64,000 nucleotides of DNA from Akkermansia muciniphila (lineage in GTDB: Bacteria; Verrucomicrobiota; Verrucomicrobiia; Limisphaerales; UBA9464). The notes under the pieces were generated by a model that did no database searches, was not told the origin of the DNA, and saw only the letters and a list, made by a program, of their open reading frames with translations. Position 1 is the stretch's first letter; each line of letters starts with the position of its first letter. The stretch lies in the NCBI GenBank assembly GCA_945861565.1, contig CAMAUY010000002.1, positions 1 through 64,000 on the forward strand. Reading direction: 5' to 3'. Below are positions 1 to 8,303 of this stretch, one piece after another. Both the position numbers and the translations under genes were made by a program.

Positions 1-99
1 GCTCGGTAAACATGCCCCCGAGGGTAACGCCGCCCGAGTCGGAAGTTCAGGCTCAATCGGACCCAAACCGCGCCCCGCTCCGCGGCACTCCAGGGTGGG

Positions 100-249
100 C
101 TAACCTTCAGCGGATGAGCCCGCCAAAAACTCCTCCAATCGGTCCTCGACCCGACCCCGCTTTTCGCTCCTTTTCAGGGAATTGAACTTCCACATCTTCT
201 CAACCAATTTTGCCGGTTTTACTGAGGTCTGAATGTAGAATGCTATCAC
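100..249 (-). CDS. Possible small protein of 49 aa, unrecognised
   Basis: This is a short open frame downstream of the recombinase gene on the same strand. It starts at a GTG (249) and ends at a TAG. The predicted product is rich in Lys, Arg and Glu, with a hydrophobic start (MIAFYIQTSV) and a charged helical tail (RVEDRLEEFL). No family is recognised and no strong ribosome binding site is seen, so it may be chance. The rest of bases 1-464 shows no other gene. Confidence 0.2.
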   Translation of the reverse strand: MIAFYIQTSVKPAKLVEKMWKFNSLKRSEKRGRVEDRLEEFLAGSSAEG

Positions 250-464
250 GAAAGGCCCTGTAAAAGCTAGCCGGCGCCCGTTAGGTCAGAGAAATGTCGT
301 CCTGTCCAGAGGCGATGCGGCGGGCAATGGGTCGATGCACGGGCTAGCTTGCAGGCGTCATCCGGCGACAGAGAAAAGAGCCCTGGCGACCAAGGAGGCC
401 AGCCTTGACGGAAGCGCCCGGGTGCTGGCTGGGCACCACCGGTTCCCAGCGGAACGGAACGATT

Positions 465-1583
465 TCAGTTCAACCCGTCGATGGCTTGCTTCAGCGGCTC
501 GGTGCTGAGGTGGGTGTATTTTTTGTGCATGTCGGATGACGCATGGCCGGTCAGCTTCATCCGCACTTCCTCGGAAACGCCGGAATTCGCGAGTGCCGAA
601 ATGAATCCGTGTCGGAGGCTGTGAAAGGTTCGCTTGGTGAACTTCTGTTTGCCTTTTCCCTGGACGATCATCGGATCGATTCCGGCGCGCTTCACGATTC
701 GCTTGAAGACTTCCGACAATCCGTGCTTTCCGCTCGGCGTTTTCGACGCCAGGGACGGGCAGAGATACCCGAGAACGTGTTGCTCCGAGAGGTGATGCAG
801 GTGGCTGACCAAGCGTCGATGGATTGGCACCGCGACCATTTTTCCAGTCTTTTTTTGTGGATAGCGCAGGAATCCGGATTCTGCGTCGACATGATCCCAC
901 GTCATTGCGACGCAATCTCCCAGACGAGCCCCGGTGTAGGCGCCCAGAAGTATGGCGGTTTGCCAATCGAGGTCTCCGGTGGCGGCGACCAATTTCTCGA
1001 CCTCCGGCATGGTGAATGGCTCGCGCTCGCTGCTGACGATTTTGGGAATGGCGACCGCCGGCACGGGATTGCGATCCAGGTCCCCGAACTTCTCGGCTCG
1101 GCTAAAGGCCACACCGAGGATCGTGACCTCAATGGCGGCTGTCTTGGGTGCAACTCCCTGATCGAGACGCCCGTTCAGGAACCGCTCGACGTGGATGGGC
1201 GACACCCCACGAACGGATTGCTTTGCCGCCGGGCCGAGCGATTTGAGGAACCCGTTCACGACATGCCGGTAACGTTCCAACGTCGTTGCGGCATTCCGCC
1301 GTTGGACGCCTTCCAACCATTCTTGCAGGTAGACTTCGATCGATTTCGACGGCAACGATTGACCGATGACGTCCTTGGCGACCTGGTTGACGACGTGCTG
1401 AAACTGCGACAGGGCGGCTGTGCCATGCTTGGCCAGGTTCTCAACCCCCTCCCATTCGAGTGCCATTTTGAGAGCTGCGGTTTTGTCCGTTGACTTGGTC
1501 GACTTGCGAATCTGTCGACCGTGGCGATTGCGGTAGCAGGCGAACCAGAATTGGGACGTAGGACGTTTAAACAGATTGGCCAT
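465..1583 (-). CDS. Tyrosine-type site-specific recombinase/integrase
   Basis: The 372-residue protein cuts and rejoins DNA at specific sites through a covalent phosphotyrosine. The N-terminal part (about residues 75-170) resembles a SAM-like core-binding domain. The catalytic half holds the full set of active-site residues: Arg in GARLGD, a beta-hairpin Lys in QKKTGK, His and Arg in HSLRHG, His in LTGHAS and the nucleophile Tyr in KKYTHL. It is therefore probably active. The start is an ATG at 1583. There is no excisionase, no phage gene and no clear attachment site in view. It may be the remnant or edge of an integrative element, or a stand-alone recombinase. A housekeeping XerC/D role is less likely because of the divergent N-terminus. 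Confidence 0.9.
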   Translation of the reverse strand: MANLFKRPTSQFWFACYRNRHGRQIRKSTKSTDKTAALKMALEWEGVENLAKHGTAALSQFQHVVNQVAKDVIGQSLPSKSIEVYLQEWLEGVQRRNAATTLERYRHVVNGFLKSLGPAAKQSVRGVSPIHVERFLNGRLDQGVAPKTAAIEVTILGVAFSRAEKFGDLDRNPVPAVAIPKIVSSEREPFTMPEVEKLVAATGDLDWQTAILLGAYTGARLGDCVAMTWDHVDAESGFLRYPQKKTGKMVAVPIHRRLVSHLHHLSEQHVLGYLCPSLASKTPSGKHGLSEVFKRIVKRAGIDPMIVQGKGKQKFTKRTFHSLRHGFISALANSGVSEEVRMKLTGHASSDMHKKYTHLSTEPLKQAIDGLN

Positions 1584-1601
1584 GGCGAAACTCTTTCAGG
1601 G

Positions 1602-1624
1602 ACATAGTCACGACACATAGTCAC
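1602..1624. repeat. 10-bp direct repeat upstream of the recombinase gene
   Basis: The sequence acatagtcac occurs twice with starts 13 bp apart, just upstream of the recombinase ATG. The spacing is a little over one helical turn. Such pairs can be regulator sites, but that is inference only. Confidence 0.35.
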
Positions 1625-1733
1625 AAAAATGGGAACAACAAAATGCAAAAACAGGCAGAAACATTCATAAAAATGGCCTTTAAATGATGTGAACTGAAGT
1701 GGTGCTTCGGTTCACGGTCCCAATTCATGGGGC

Positions 1734-1880
1734 GCATCCCGAGATTGATGGTAATGCTGGTAAAGTGGTGGAGCCGTCTCGGCTCTGCCCGGAACAGCGG
1801 CGGGACGCCGCTGCCACGATAGGAACCTCACATTGGGAATTTCTCAGGTCGTGCTCCACCACCAACAACTTCGGGATACG
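1734..1880. repeat. MITE-like element with imperfect terminal inverted repeats, copy 1
   Basis: The left end reads gcatcccgagattgatggt. The right end, read on the other strand, is gtatcccgaagttgttggt. Both ends then continue into gtggtggag. The interior carries a GC hairpin (agcggc...gccgct around 1796-1815). There is no coding capacity. The ends match the second element at 4967-5122, so this is likely one family of small non-autonomous repeats. Confidence 0.55.
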
Positions 1881-2067
1881 CCCCTACCGAAAACCCTGAT
1901 CCGCGGATAGGAGTCTGAAAATGAGAGAAAAAGCTCTCGACGGTGCCTTTTTTCCACGTGCAGTTGTTATATATGCTGTATTGAACACAGGCACGCAGCC
2001 CTATTTCCCCGGAGACAGTGCTTGCCATGAGAATTGAATTCGTCGCCACCGACGAAAGGGGAGTGGG

Positions 2068-2142
2068 AACCGCGGATAAACGCCGATCGACGCAGATTCC
2101 AGGCCTTTTTCTATCCGCGTCAATCCGAGTTCATCCGCGGTT
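2068..2142. repeat. Imperfect 30-bp inverted repeat of the CGCGGAT type
   Basis: The left arm (from 2068, starting aaccgcggataaacg) and the right arm (ending at 2142, ending ttcatccgcggtt) are reverse complements over about 30 bp with a few mismatches. The spacer is about 15 bp. Extra copies of the core palindrome atccgcggat lie at 1899-1908 and 2161-2170. This looks like an intergenic repeat element placed just before a gene start. Confidence 0.5.
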
Positions 2143-2224
2143 CTTCTTCGCGGCTTCCTTATCCGCGGATTTGGGGAAAAACACACACCTTGAGAATTGC
2201 ACCGCTTCCTGGGATAAGTGGCTC

Positions 2225-3091
2225 GTGTCCCGGTTTCTTCAATGTCTTGCGCTCGCGTGCTCGATGGCCCTTTCCACGTGGGCGCAATGGGGCGGATTCC
2301 AGGGCGGCGGAGAGATTCGTGTCAGTGAGGACACGCGCACCGCCCGGGCCGTCGATACGCGCAGCACGGGAACACCGAATTGGACCAACGCCGCCGGCTT
2401 CGAGAAGGAGGCGTTCACCTTCGCCCGACTTCGCTACGACAAAGACCCCATGCACCGCCCCATCGGACACACCGGCGGGTGGACCACCGATCTTCCCGAC
2501 AGCGACCTGAACCTTTCCTTTCGATTACAACAAATGACTTCGCTGATGGTGGATCCGGACGGACGCCTCCTCCGCGCGACCAATGTCGATCTGGTTCATT
2601 ACCCGTTCCTCTTCGCCTCCGCGCCCGGGGCACTTCACTTTACGGAACCGGAGGCTACGGCGCTTCGGAAGTACCTTCTCAACGGTGGCTTTTTGCTGAT
2701 GGACGATTTCTGGGGCGAACGGGAATGGATGAACTGCGAGGCCGTCATGAAACAGGTCTTCCCCGAGCGTTCGTTCTTCGAGTTGCCGCCGGACCATCCC
2801 CTCTACCACGGCGTTTTTGAGATTAAAGCCAAGCACCAAAATGCCAACGTCGGACTGGGAATTCGGAGTGAGTACACGGGCGTGACTTGGGAACGGCAGG
2901 ACGGCAAAGAAGTCCATCACCGGGGAATTGCCGACGACAAGGGGCGCCTCATGGTGCTCACACTGCACAATACCGATACGGCGGACGGCTGGGAGCGGGA
3001 GGGCGAAAGCGACTACTACTTCCACAACTTCTCCGAAAAGATTGCCTACCCGCTGGGGGTCAACATCATCTTCTACGCGATGACCCACTGA
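2225..3091 (+). CDS. DUF4159 domain protein, exported
   Basis: The protein is 288 residues from the GTG at 2225. That start gives a clean signal peptide (basic start, hydrophobic core, cleavage near STWAQ). The frame is open further upstream, but it would then translate the palindromic repeats. The mature part contains segments such as LLNGGFLLMDDFWG and an HNTD block, typical of DUF4159, a family of unknown function related to glutamine-amidotransferase-like folds and common in Verrucomicrobiota, Planctomycetota and Bacteroidota. In other genomes DUF4159 genes often sit near MoxR/DUF58 genes, but none is here. The function is unknown and a periplasmic location is inferred. Confidence 0.75.
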   Translation: MSRFLQCLALACSMALSTWAQWGGFQGGGEIRVSEDTRTARAVDTRSTGTPNWTNAAGFEKEAFTFARLRYDKDPMHRPIGHTGGWTTDLPDSDLNLSFRLQQMTSLMVDPDGRLLRATNVDLVHYPFLFASAPGALHFTEPEATALRKYLLNGGFLLMDDFWGEREWMNCEAVMKQVFPERSFFELPPDHPLYHGVFEIKAKHQNANVGLGIRSEYTGVTWERQDGKEVHHRGIADDKGRLMVLTLHNTDTADGWEREGESDYYFHNFSEKIAYPLGVNIIFYAMTH

Positions 3092-3208
3092 CCGGCATCC
3101 GAGAGACGTCGAATACTACAATACCATTGACTGACCCCATGGGAGAGTGGAGTGGCATGAAATTTCCCGCTTCTGACCGCTAAGGTCCGTCGGTAGCCTC
3201 AGGCTGGC

Positions 3209-4951
3209 ATGCATCACCTGCTTCGCGACATCGCTTTCTGCATCGTTGCCGCCTGGTCGCTGGGGGTGGTCGCGCAACAGTTTCGCCTGCCCGTGATGTT
3301 GGCGTACCTCGTGGCAGGCTTTTTCCTCGGTCCGAATGGACTTGCCGCCGTCACGGAGGCGGAATCGATTGAAACAATCGCCGAGCTCGGGTTGATCTTC
3401 CTTCTCTTTATGATCGGTCTCGAAATCGATCTGAAGAAAATCATCAGCGCCGGCAAACCCATCACCCTGACCGCGCTGACCCAAATCCTCGGCGGATTCT
3501 TCCTGGGTGTGATCGGATTTCGCCTCCTCGGATTTCCATTGGGTGGCGGCAAATGGGACGCCCTGTACCTGGCGGTGGCAGCGTCGATGAGCAGTACGGT
3601 GATCATTGTGAAGGTGCTTTACGAAAAGCGGGAGCTCGACACGCTTCCAGGCCGAATTTCTCTGGGTGTCCTCGTGGTCCAAGACCTCTTCGCAATCCTT
3701 TTCCTCGCCATCCAACCCAGCCTCGACAACCTGAAAATTTCCATCGTTCTGATGTCGATTTTCCGAGTCGGCGTCTTGGTTGCCACCGCCCTCGCCGTCA
3801 GTCGCTACATCCTGCCTCCCATTTTTAAACGGGTCGCCCGGTTGCCCGAATTGGTGTTGGTGGGCGCCATCGCCTGGTGTTTTTTCATCGGCGAGATCGG
3901 GGAACGACTCGATCTCTCGCGGGAGATGGGAGCCCTGATTGCCGGGGTGTGTCTGTCCACGTTCCCGTATGCCCTGGATGTTACCGCCAAGGTCACCAGC
4001 CTTCGGGATTTCTTTGTGACCCTGTTTTTCGTCGGTCTCGGAATGAAAATCCCGGTACCCACGCTTCCTCTGCTCGGTTGGGCGATCATTTTTGCCCTAT
4101 TTACGGTAGTGAGTCGGGTGGTGACAACCTTCACTCCTCTGTACCGAATGCACCAGGGACTGCGGATGAGCCTGTTGCCCGCCATCAGTCTTGCCAATAT
4201 CAGTGAATTCTCCCTCGTGGTCCTGAAACTGGGGGCGGACAAAAACCACCTGGGCGATCCGGCGACGGTTGGACTGGCATCGTTTGCGTTCGTGCTGCTG
4301 GCGGCCCTCAGCACCTTCGCGATGGCCAAATCAGACGGACTCGTCCGAACAGCCATCCCCTGGCTAAAGCTGCGGGGTCTGTCGGATCTCGATGATTCAA
4401 CGACCCATTTTCATCCGCGGGACGGCGGGGGCGAATCCGGACACGCCCAGGGTTCCCGTATCCTGGTGCTCGGTTTTTTTCGAACAGCTTCCTCGCTGCT
4501 TGAAGAAATCTCCCGCCGCTCACCCGAACTGCTGGACCATCTGGCGGTGGTAGATTTCAACCCCCAGGTGCGCGAAGGCCTCAAACAGCGCGGGATCCGG
4601 GTTATTTATGGCGATATCAGCCAACGGGACACGCTCGTCCACGCCGGAATTGAAAAGGCGGAGATCCTTGTCTGCACAGTGCCCGACTCCATCCTCAAAG
4701 GAATTTCAAACATCAAGCTCGTGCGGCAGCTTCGGCAACTCAATCCGGAGGCCAAAATCATCGCTCCAGCGGAATTGCTCTCGGATGTCGAGCCGCTGTA
4801 TCGGGCCGGAGCCGACTACGTCACGGTCGGCCGACTGCACGAGGCAGGCGATGTTTGGGAAGCAATGGTGGCTGCGGAAAGCGGCTTGCTTTCCGAGAAG
4901 AAGACCCAACTCGACACCCGGCTCCTGAGCCGAAAGGAGATACTGTCCTAA
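3209..4951 (+). CDS. Kef-type cation/proton antiporter with C-terminal TrkA-N (RCK) domain
   Basis: The 580-residue inner-membrane protein probably exchanges K+ or Na+ for protons. Residues 1-385 hold about 12 hydrophobic segments of the CPA2 family, including LGLIFLLFMIGLEIDL and the half-helix region SREMGALIAGV. Residues about 415-545 form a nucleotide-binding RCK domain (RILVLGFFRTASSLL, VVDFN, VIYGDISQRDTL). The dinucleotide loop is unusual: GFFRTAS replaces the common GxGxxG, so the ligand may differ or be lost. The start is an ATG at 3209. The gene stands alone; a repeat element follows it at 4967. Confidence 0.9.
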   Translation: MHHLLRDIAFCIVAAWSLGVVAQQFRLPVMLAYLVAGFFLGPNGLAAVTEAESIETIAELGLIFLLFMIGLEIDLKKIISAGKPITLTALTQILGGFFLGVIGFRLLGFPLGGGKWDALYLAVAASMSSTVIIVKVLYEKRELDTLPGRISLGVLVVQDLFAILFLAIQPSLDNLKISIVLMSIFRVGVLVATALAVSRYILPPIFKRVARLPELVLVGAIAWCFFIGEIGERLDLSREMGALIAGVCLSTFPYALDVTAKVTSLRDFFVTLFFVGLGMKIPVPTLPLLGWAIIFALFTVVSRVVTTFTPLYRMHQGLRMSLLPAISLANISEFSLVVLKLGADKNHLGDPATVGLASFAFVLLAALSTFAMAKSDGLVRTAIPWLKLRGLSDLDDSTTHFHPRDGGGESGHAQGSRILVLGFFRTASSLLEEISRRSPELLDHLAVVDFNPQVREGLKQRGIRVIYGDISQRDTLVHAGIEKAEILVCTVPDSILKGISNIKLVRQLRQLNPEAKIIAPAELLSDVEPLYRAGADYVTVGRLHEAGDVWEAMVAAESGLLSEKKTQLDTRLLSRKEILS

Positions 4952-4966
4952 GCCAGCGGGTCCCGT

Positions 4967-5122
4967 GGATCCCGAAGTTTTTGGAGACGGTAGCGGACGC
5001 CGCGCTGCGGCGTCCCCGCGCCGTTCAGGCGTGGCACGAACCGCGCAGCGGCCCGGTCCGCCCGTTGGACGCAGGCGGGGTTGTCGCAGCGCGACAACCC
5101 TCTACCAACAACTTCGGGATGC
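4967..5122. repeat. MITE-like element with terminal inverted repeats, copy 2
   Basis: The left end ggatcccgaagtttttgg and the right end, read on the other strand as catcccgaagttgttgg, are inverted copies. Inside are two strong hairpins: gacgccgc/gcggcgtc (4996-5014) and gggttgtcgc/gcgacaaccc (5078-5100). There is no coding capacity. It lies between the antiporter gene and the following phosphatase gene, so it could also act as a transcription end for the antiporter. The ends match the element at 1734-1880. Confidence 0.6.
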
Positions 5123-5192
5123 ACCATCGACGGTCCGGGTGCACCCGGAATTGCTTTTCATCGAATCCTCCGTTAGGGTGCCCCCTTTGCGG

Positions 5193-5999
5193 ATGAAACC
5201 AAGCGAACTTGCCGCCGCGCTCAAGGCGGCCTCGGAAGCGGCCCACGCCGCCGGCGATTTGATGCGTCGCAATCTCCGACGAACCAAGAAGGTCAATGAA
5301 TCCACCCACCACGACCTGAAACTCGACCTGGATGTCCGTTGCCAGCGACTCATCACCCGTCGGCTGGCCTCCGCCTTTCCCGAGGTGCCCGTTCTGGGCG
5401 AAGAGGGCATCGACGAAGAGTCACTGCGGGCGGCGACGCGATGGGTGGTGGATCCGATCGATGGCACGGTTAATTTCGCCTATGGGATCCCCCACGCCTG
5501 CGTGAGCATTGCCCTGCAAACCCGCATCGCGGCAACGCCCTGTGACGCCTCCTTTCGCACCGACGTCGGCGTGGTCTACGATCCGTTTCTGGGGGAGGAA
5601 TTCACGGCGATTCGCGGAAAACCGGCCCGGCTGAACGGCCGGCCCATACGGGCAAGCCGGCGGAGTAGCCTCGACGAGGCGATTATTTCTGTAGGCTTCG
5701 CAAAGAGCGAGGCGACCTTGAACTCCATGCTGCCCGCGATCGGTCGCCTTGCCCACCAGGTAAGAAAGCTGCGTCTGATGGGCTCCGCTGCATTGGCGTT
5801 GGTTTACGTGGCGGACGGGCGGTTCGATGCTTACATTGAGCCCGGAGTCCGGCTCTGGGACATTGCCGCAGGCGGGCTGATTGTGGAGTGTGCCGGCGGG
5901 GAGTTTTGGTGTGAGCCCCTTCCCGGGGATCACGTGTATCGATTAAACGCAAACAACGGACGACTGCGAAAACAGATCGAACGGGTTATTCGGAAATAG
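5193..5999 (+). CDS. Inositol monophosphatase family protein
   Basis: The enzyme (268 residues) belongs to the Mg2+-dependent, Li+-sensitive phosphatase superfamily that hydrolyses phosphate esters such as inositol-1-phosphate or histidinol phosphate. The metal site is complete: LGEEG (Glu), WVVDPIDGTVNF (the family signature) and WDIAAGG near the C-terminus. The frame is open upstream, but that part lies in the repeat element, so the ATG at 5193 (MKPSEL) is chosen. The exact substrate (SuhB, HisN or CysQ type) cannot be told from sequence reading. It is followed 13 bp later by the cyclophilin gene on the same strand. Confidence 0.88.
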   Translation: MKPSELAAALKAASEAAHAAGDLMRRNLRRTKKVNESTHHDLKLDLDVRCQRLITRRLASAFPEVPVLGEEGIDEESLRAATRWVVDPIDGTVNFAYGIPHACVSIALQTRIAATPCDASFRTDVGVVYDPFLGEEFTAIRGKPARLNGRPIRASRRSSLDEAIISVGFAKSEATLNSMLPAIGRLAHQVRKLRLMGSAALALVYVADGRFDAYIEPGVRLWDIAAGGLIVECAGGEFWCEPLPGDHVYRLNANNGRLRKQIERVIRK

Positions 6000-6012
6000 A
6001 ACGAATCGGAAT

Positions 6013-7002
6013 ATGAAAACACGGTTGATTATACTTGGATTTTTGTTGCTGGGAATTACCGCCAAGGCTGGAACTCTCATTCAGTTCCGCACCGCGGTGG
6101 GCGATGTACAGGTTGAACTCTACGACCAAGAAAAGCCTGGGACCGTCCAAAATTTCCTCAAGTACGTCGACTTTGGCCTGTATCGAGATATGTTCTTGCA
6201 CCGACTCGTTGAGCGTACCGTTCTACAAGGCGGAGGTTATGCTCTGCCGGGCCGAAACACCGGAATTTTTTCCGGATTTTGGACGACCCCCACGTTTCCT
6301 CCGATCACGAACGAATTCGATGTCGGGCCTATGCTCAGCAACATTGCTGGAACAATCGCCATGGCTAAGCAGCCCTACGGTACCAACGTGGTGGTGGAAT
6401 ACGTCACCAATATCGTGGGTTCCGTAACCAATCTCACCCCGGTCAGCACCAACTACTTCGTATACGGTGGCCCCGACAGCGCCGCTTCCCAGTTTTTTTT
6501 CAACCTTAAGGACAACCACAGCGCGATCGATCCGGGAACTGGGCAAGACCAAGGTCTGGATTTTAATAACGGAGGATATACCGTTTTTGGGCGTGTCGTG
6601 GCGGGGATGGGCGTACTCGACTACATCGGTGCCTTTATGAGGAGCGTCCCGACGGATAACCCGATCAACGTTATTGTCAACTTCACTTTTGACCCCGCAT
6701 TGAATAGCATTCCGTTGTACCGGCCACCCGGCGCAAAAGTCGAGAACTTGTTTACGGGTGTGGTCTACGCCGACATCACCCGTCACAACGTCCAGGTGAC
6801 CACCGTATTCGAAACGCAACGCCAGATCCGTTGGAATGTCGTCAACGGGTTAACCAACTGGGTCGAGTTCACGGGGGAATTCCCACCGGTCTGGCAGACG
6901 CTTTACGCCGACATCCCGGCGACCAACAGCCCCACGGCAACCGTGATTGATCCGTCGCCGGAGTCTGAACATCGTTTCTACCGGGTGCGGGTGACGTACT
7001 AA
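6013..7002 (+). CDS. Exported peptidyl-prolyl cis-trans isomerase, cyclophilin type
   Basis: The 329-residue protein catalyses cis-trans isomerisation of prolyl bonds, probably in the periplasm. A signal peptide is clear (MKTRLIILGFLLLGITAKAG). The cyclophilin domain covers about residues 22-225 (VGDVQVELYDQEKPGTVQNF, FVYGGPDSAASQFFFNL, YTVFGRVVAGMGVLDYI). A C-terminal region of about 100 residues is not part of the standard fold and ends in a short beta-rich segment like those of verrucomicrobial exported proteins. The usual active-site FxR motif is altered in this divergent family (FLHRLVER), so activity is not certain. Confidence 0.85.
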   Translation: MKTRLIILGFLLLGITAKAGTLIQFRTAVGDVQVELYDQEKPGTVQNFLKYVDFGLYRDMFLHRLVERTVLQGGGYALPGRNTGIFSGFWTTPTFPPITNEFDVGPMLSNIAGTIAMAKQPYGTNVVVEYVTNIVGSVTNLTPVSTNYFVYGGPDSAASQFFFNLKDNHSAIDPGTGQDQGLDFNNGGYTVFGRVVAGMGVLDYIGAFMRSVPTDNPINVIVNFTFDPALNSIPLYRPPGAKVENLFTGVVYADITRHNVQVTTVFETQRQIRWNVVNGLTNWVEFTGEFPPVWQTLYADIPATNSPTATVIDPSPESEHRFYRVRVTY

Positions 7003-7021
7003 ACGCCCATTCGAACACAGG

Positions 7022-8065
7022 TTAATCGTCGTGGGGCTCGAGGGGCGGGCGAACGCCGTACTTCTTCTTCAGGGCCTCGACTTGCGCGAGCGTTTTCATC
7101 CCACCCGTGCAAGTCGGGTCACTGAGACAGGCCGCCGCCGCACAGACACCCGTCAGAAGACAGCGCTGCAGGTCCCAACCGTCGTGCAGACCAAGGAGTA
7201 CCCCTGCAGCAAAGGCATCCCCAGCGCCCGCCGTCCCGGCAATCCCCTTGTCCGGAACCTTCAAAGACGGCTGCCAATGATCCTTCCCGTCACGGGTTCG
7301 GGCGAAACAACCTTCCGGAAAATGAATGACCACCAACTCCTTCACACCATACTGCAGCATGGCACCGGCTGCATGCCGCAAGGAGACGGTGTCGAGCACC
7401 CCGTCCTTGCGGATTCGAAAGCCCGTGGTCAATCCTGCCTCGTACTCGTTCACGATGCAGTAGTCGCAAAATTTCAACGCCGGCGTCACCACCGCCTTGA
7501 ACCGGTCACTCGCTTCGCTGACCACATCCACACAGGTCTTTAGCCCCGCGGCCTGGGCGTCCGACAATAACCTCGCGGCCCGGGTGCCAAGTAACTTGTC
7601 CGGTCCATCCAGGCGATCGAGTAGAAGGAGGTAGCCCAATTGAAAAATCCGCGCCTTGGACTTGGCAAAATCCAAATCCTTGCCATCCCAATGAGCATTG
7701 GCACCGCGAAGATGAAAAAACGTCCGCTTCCCCGTGCCCGAGACGGTCATTACATCGGTGTAACTCGTCGGCATGTTCGGCGCCGCTTTCAACCACCGGA
7801 TATCGATCCCGCGACGGGTGCAGTCGGCAAGAATCTGTTCTCCGAGAAAGTCCTTCCCCACCAATCCTGCCCCGGCCAGCGGGAAACCGGCTCCCAGGAT
7901 TGCGAGATTAACGAGGACGTTATAGGGGGAACCGCCGGTGCCTTGATGCTGGCTTTTGATGTTGGCGAGTTGCTCGGGAGCGGGATACGTGTCGATGATC
8001 TTGACCTGGTCAATGATCCAATTGCCGCCGGCGAGAATGCCGGAGCGCTTGCTAGGGGCCTTCAT
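7022..8065 (-). CDS. PfkB-family carbohydrate or nucleoside kinase
   Basis: The protein is 347 residues from the ATG at 8065; an upstream in-frame extension is not supported. It belongs to the ribokinase family, which phosphorylates sugars, sugar acids or nucleosides with ATP. The substrate-side Gly-rich segment is HQGTGGSPYNVLVNLAILG. The C-terminal signature is GTAGAGDAFAAGVLLG, holding the catalytic Asp, and NEYEA forms the mid-domain motif. The gene converges on the cyclophilin gene with a 19-bp gap and diverges from the alcohol dehydrogenase gene. The substrate is unknown; adenosine- or sugar-kinase-like members are both possible. Confidence 0.85.
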   Translation of the reverse strand: MKAPSKRSGILAGGNWIIDQVKIIDTYPAPEQLANIKSQHQGTGGSPYNVLVNLAILGAGFPLAGAGLVGKDFLGEQILADCTRRGIDIRWLKAAPNMPTSYTDVMTVSGTGKRTFFHLRGANAHWDGKDLDFAKSKARIFQLGYLLLLDRLDGPDKLLGTRAARLLSDAQAAGLKTCVDVVSEASDRFKAVVTPALKFCDYCIVNEYEAGLTTGFRIRKDGVLDTVSLRHAAGAMLQYGVKELVVIHFPEGCFARTRDGKDHWQPSLKVPDKGIAGTAGAGDAFAAGVLLGLHDGWDLQRCLLTGVCAAAACLSDPTCTGGMKTLAQVEALKKKYGVRPPLEPHDD

Positions 8066-8303
8066 TTTGAAAAGTCGTGATTTCGGAGCGGTCCAGAAAG
8101 GAGGGTCAAAAAGTCCGTTGGAGTCCAGACTAGGTGAACGATGGACGACTCTAGCGAACAATCAGCTCGGTTGTCTCTACTGAAAGTGTTCCGCCTGAAA
8201 GTGCCGTCAACGCCGCCAAGCCGTCCCAACCGCAACGCAAGTACTACTTTCGCAACTTCGGACTTGAACACTCCCTTCGCCTCGTGCGTCTTCTTTGGAT
8301 TGC

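Larger units (their letters stand above)
1584..2224. other. Non-coding stretch rich in palindromic repeats
   Basis: No convincing gene is seen between the recombinase start and the DUF4159 gene. The stretch holds a 10-bp direct repeat (acatagtcac at 1602-1611 and 1615-1624), a terminal-inverted-repeat element (1734-1880), and several copies of the palindrome atccgcggat or its halves (1899-1908, 2068-2142, 2161-2170). An open frame runs through the 3' part into the DUF4159 gene. It crosses these repeats, which argues against translation there. Confidence 0.6.

Noticed and set aside
543-1493. 316-codon plus-strand frame opposite the recombinase
   Set aside because: It mirrors the recombinase gene; the minus-strand frame has all catalytic residues, and the plus-strand product has no recognisable domain.
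2018-2224. N-terminal extension of the DUF4159 protein
   Set aside because: It would translate the palindromic repeats, and the signal peptide begins at the GTG at 2225.
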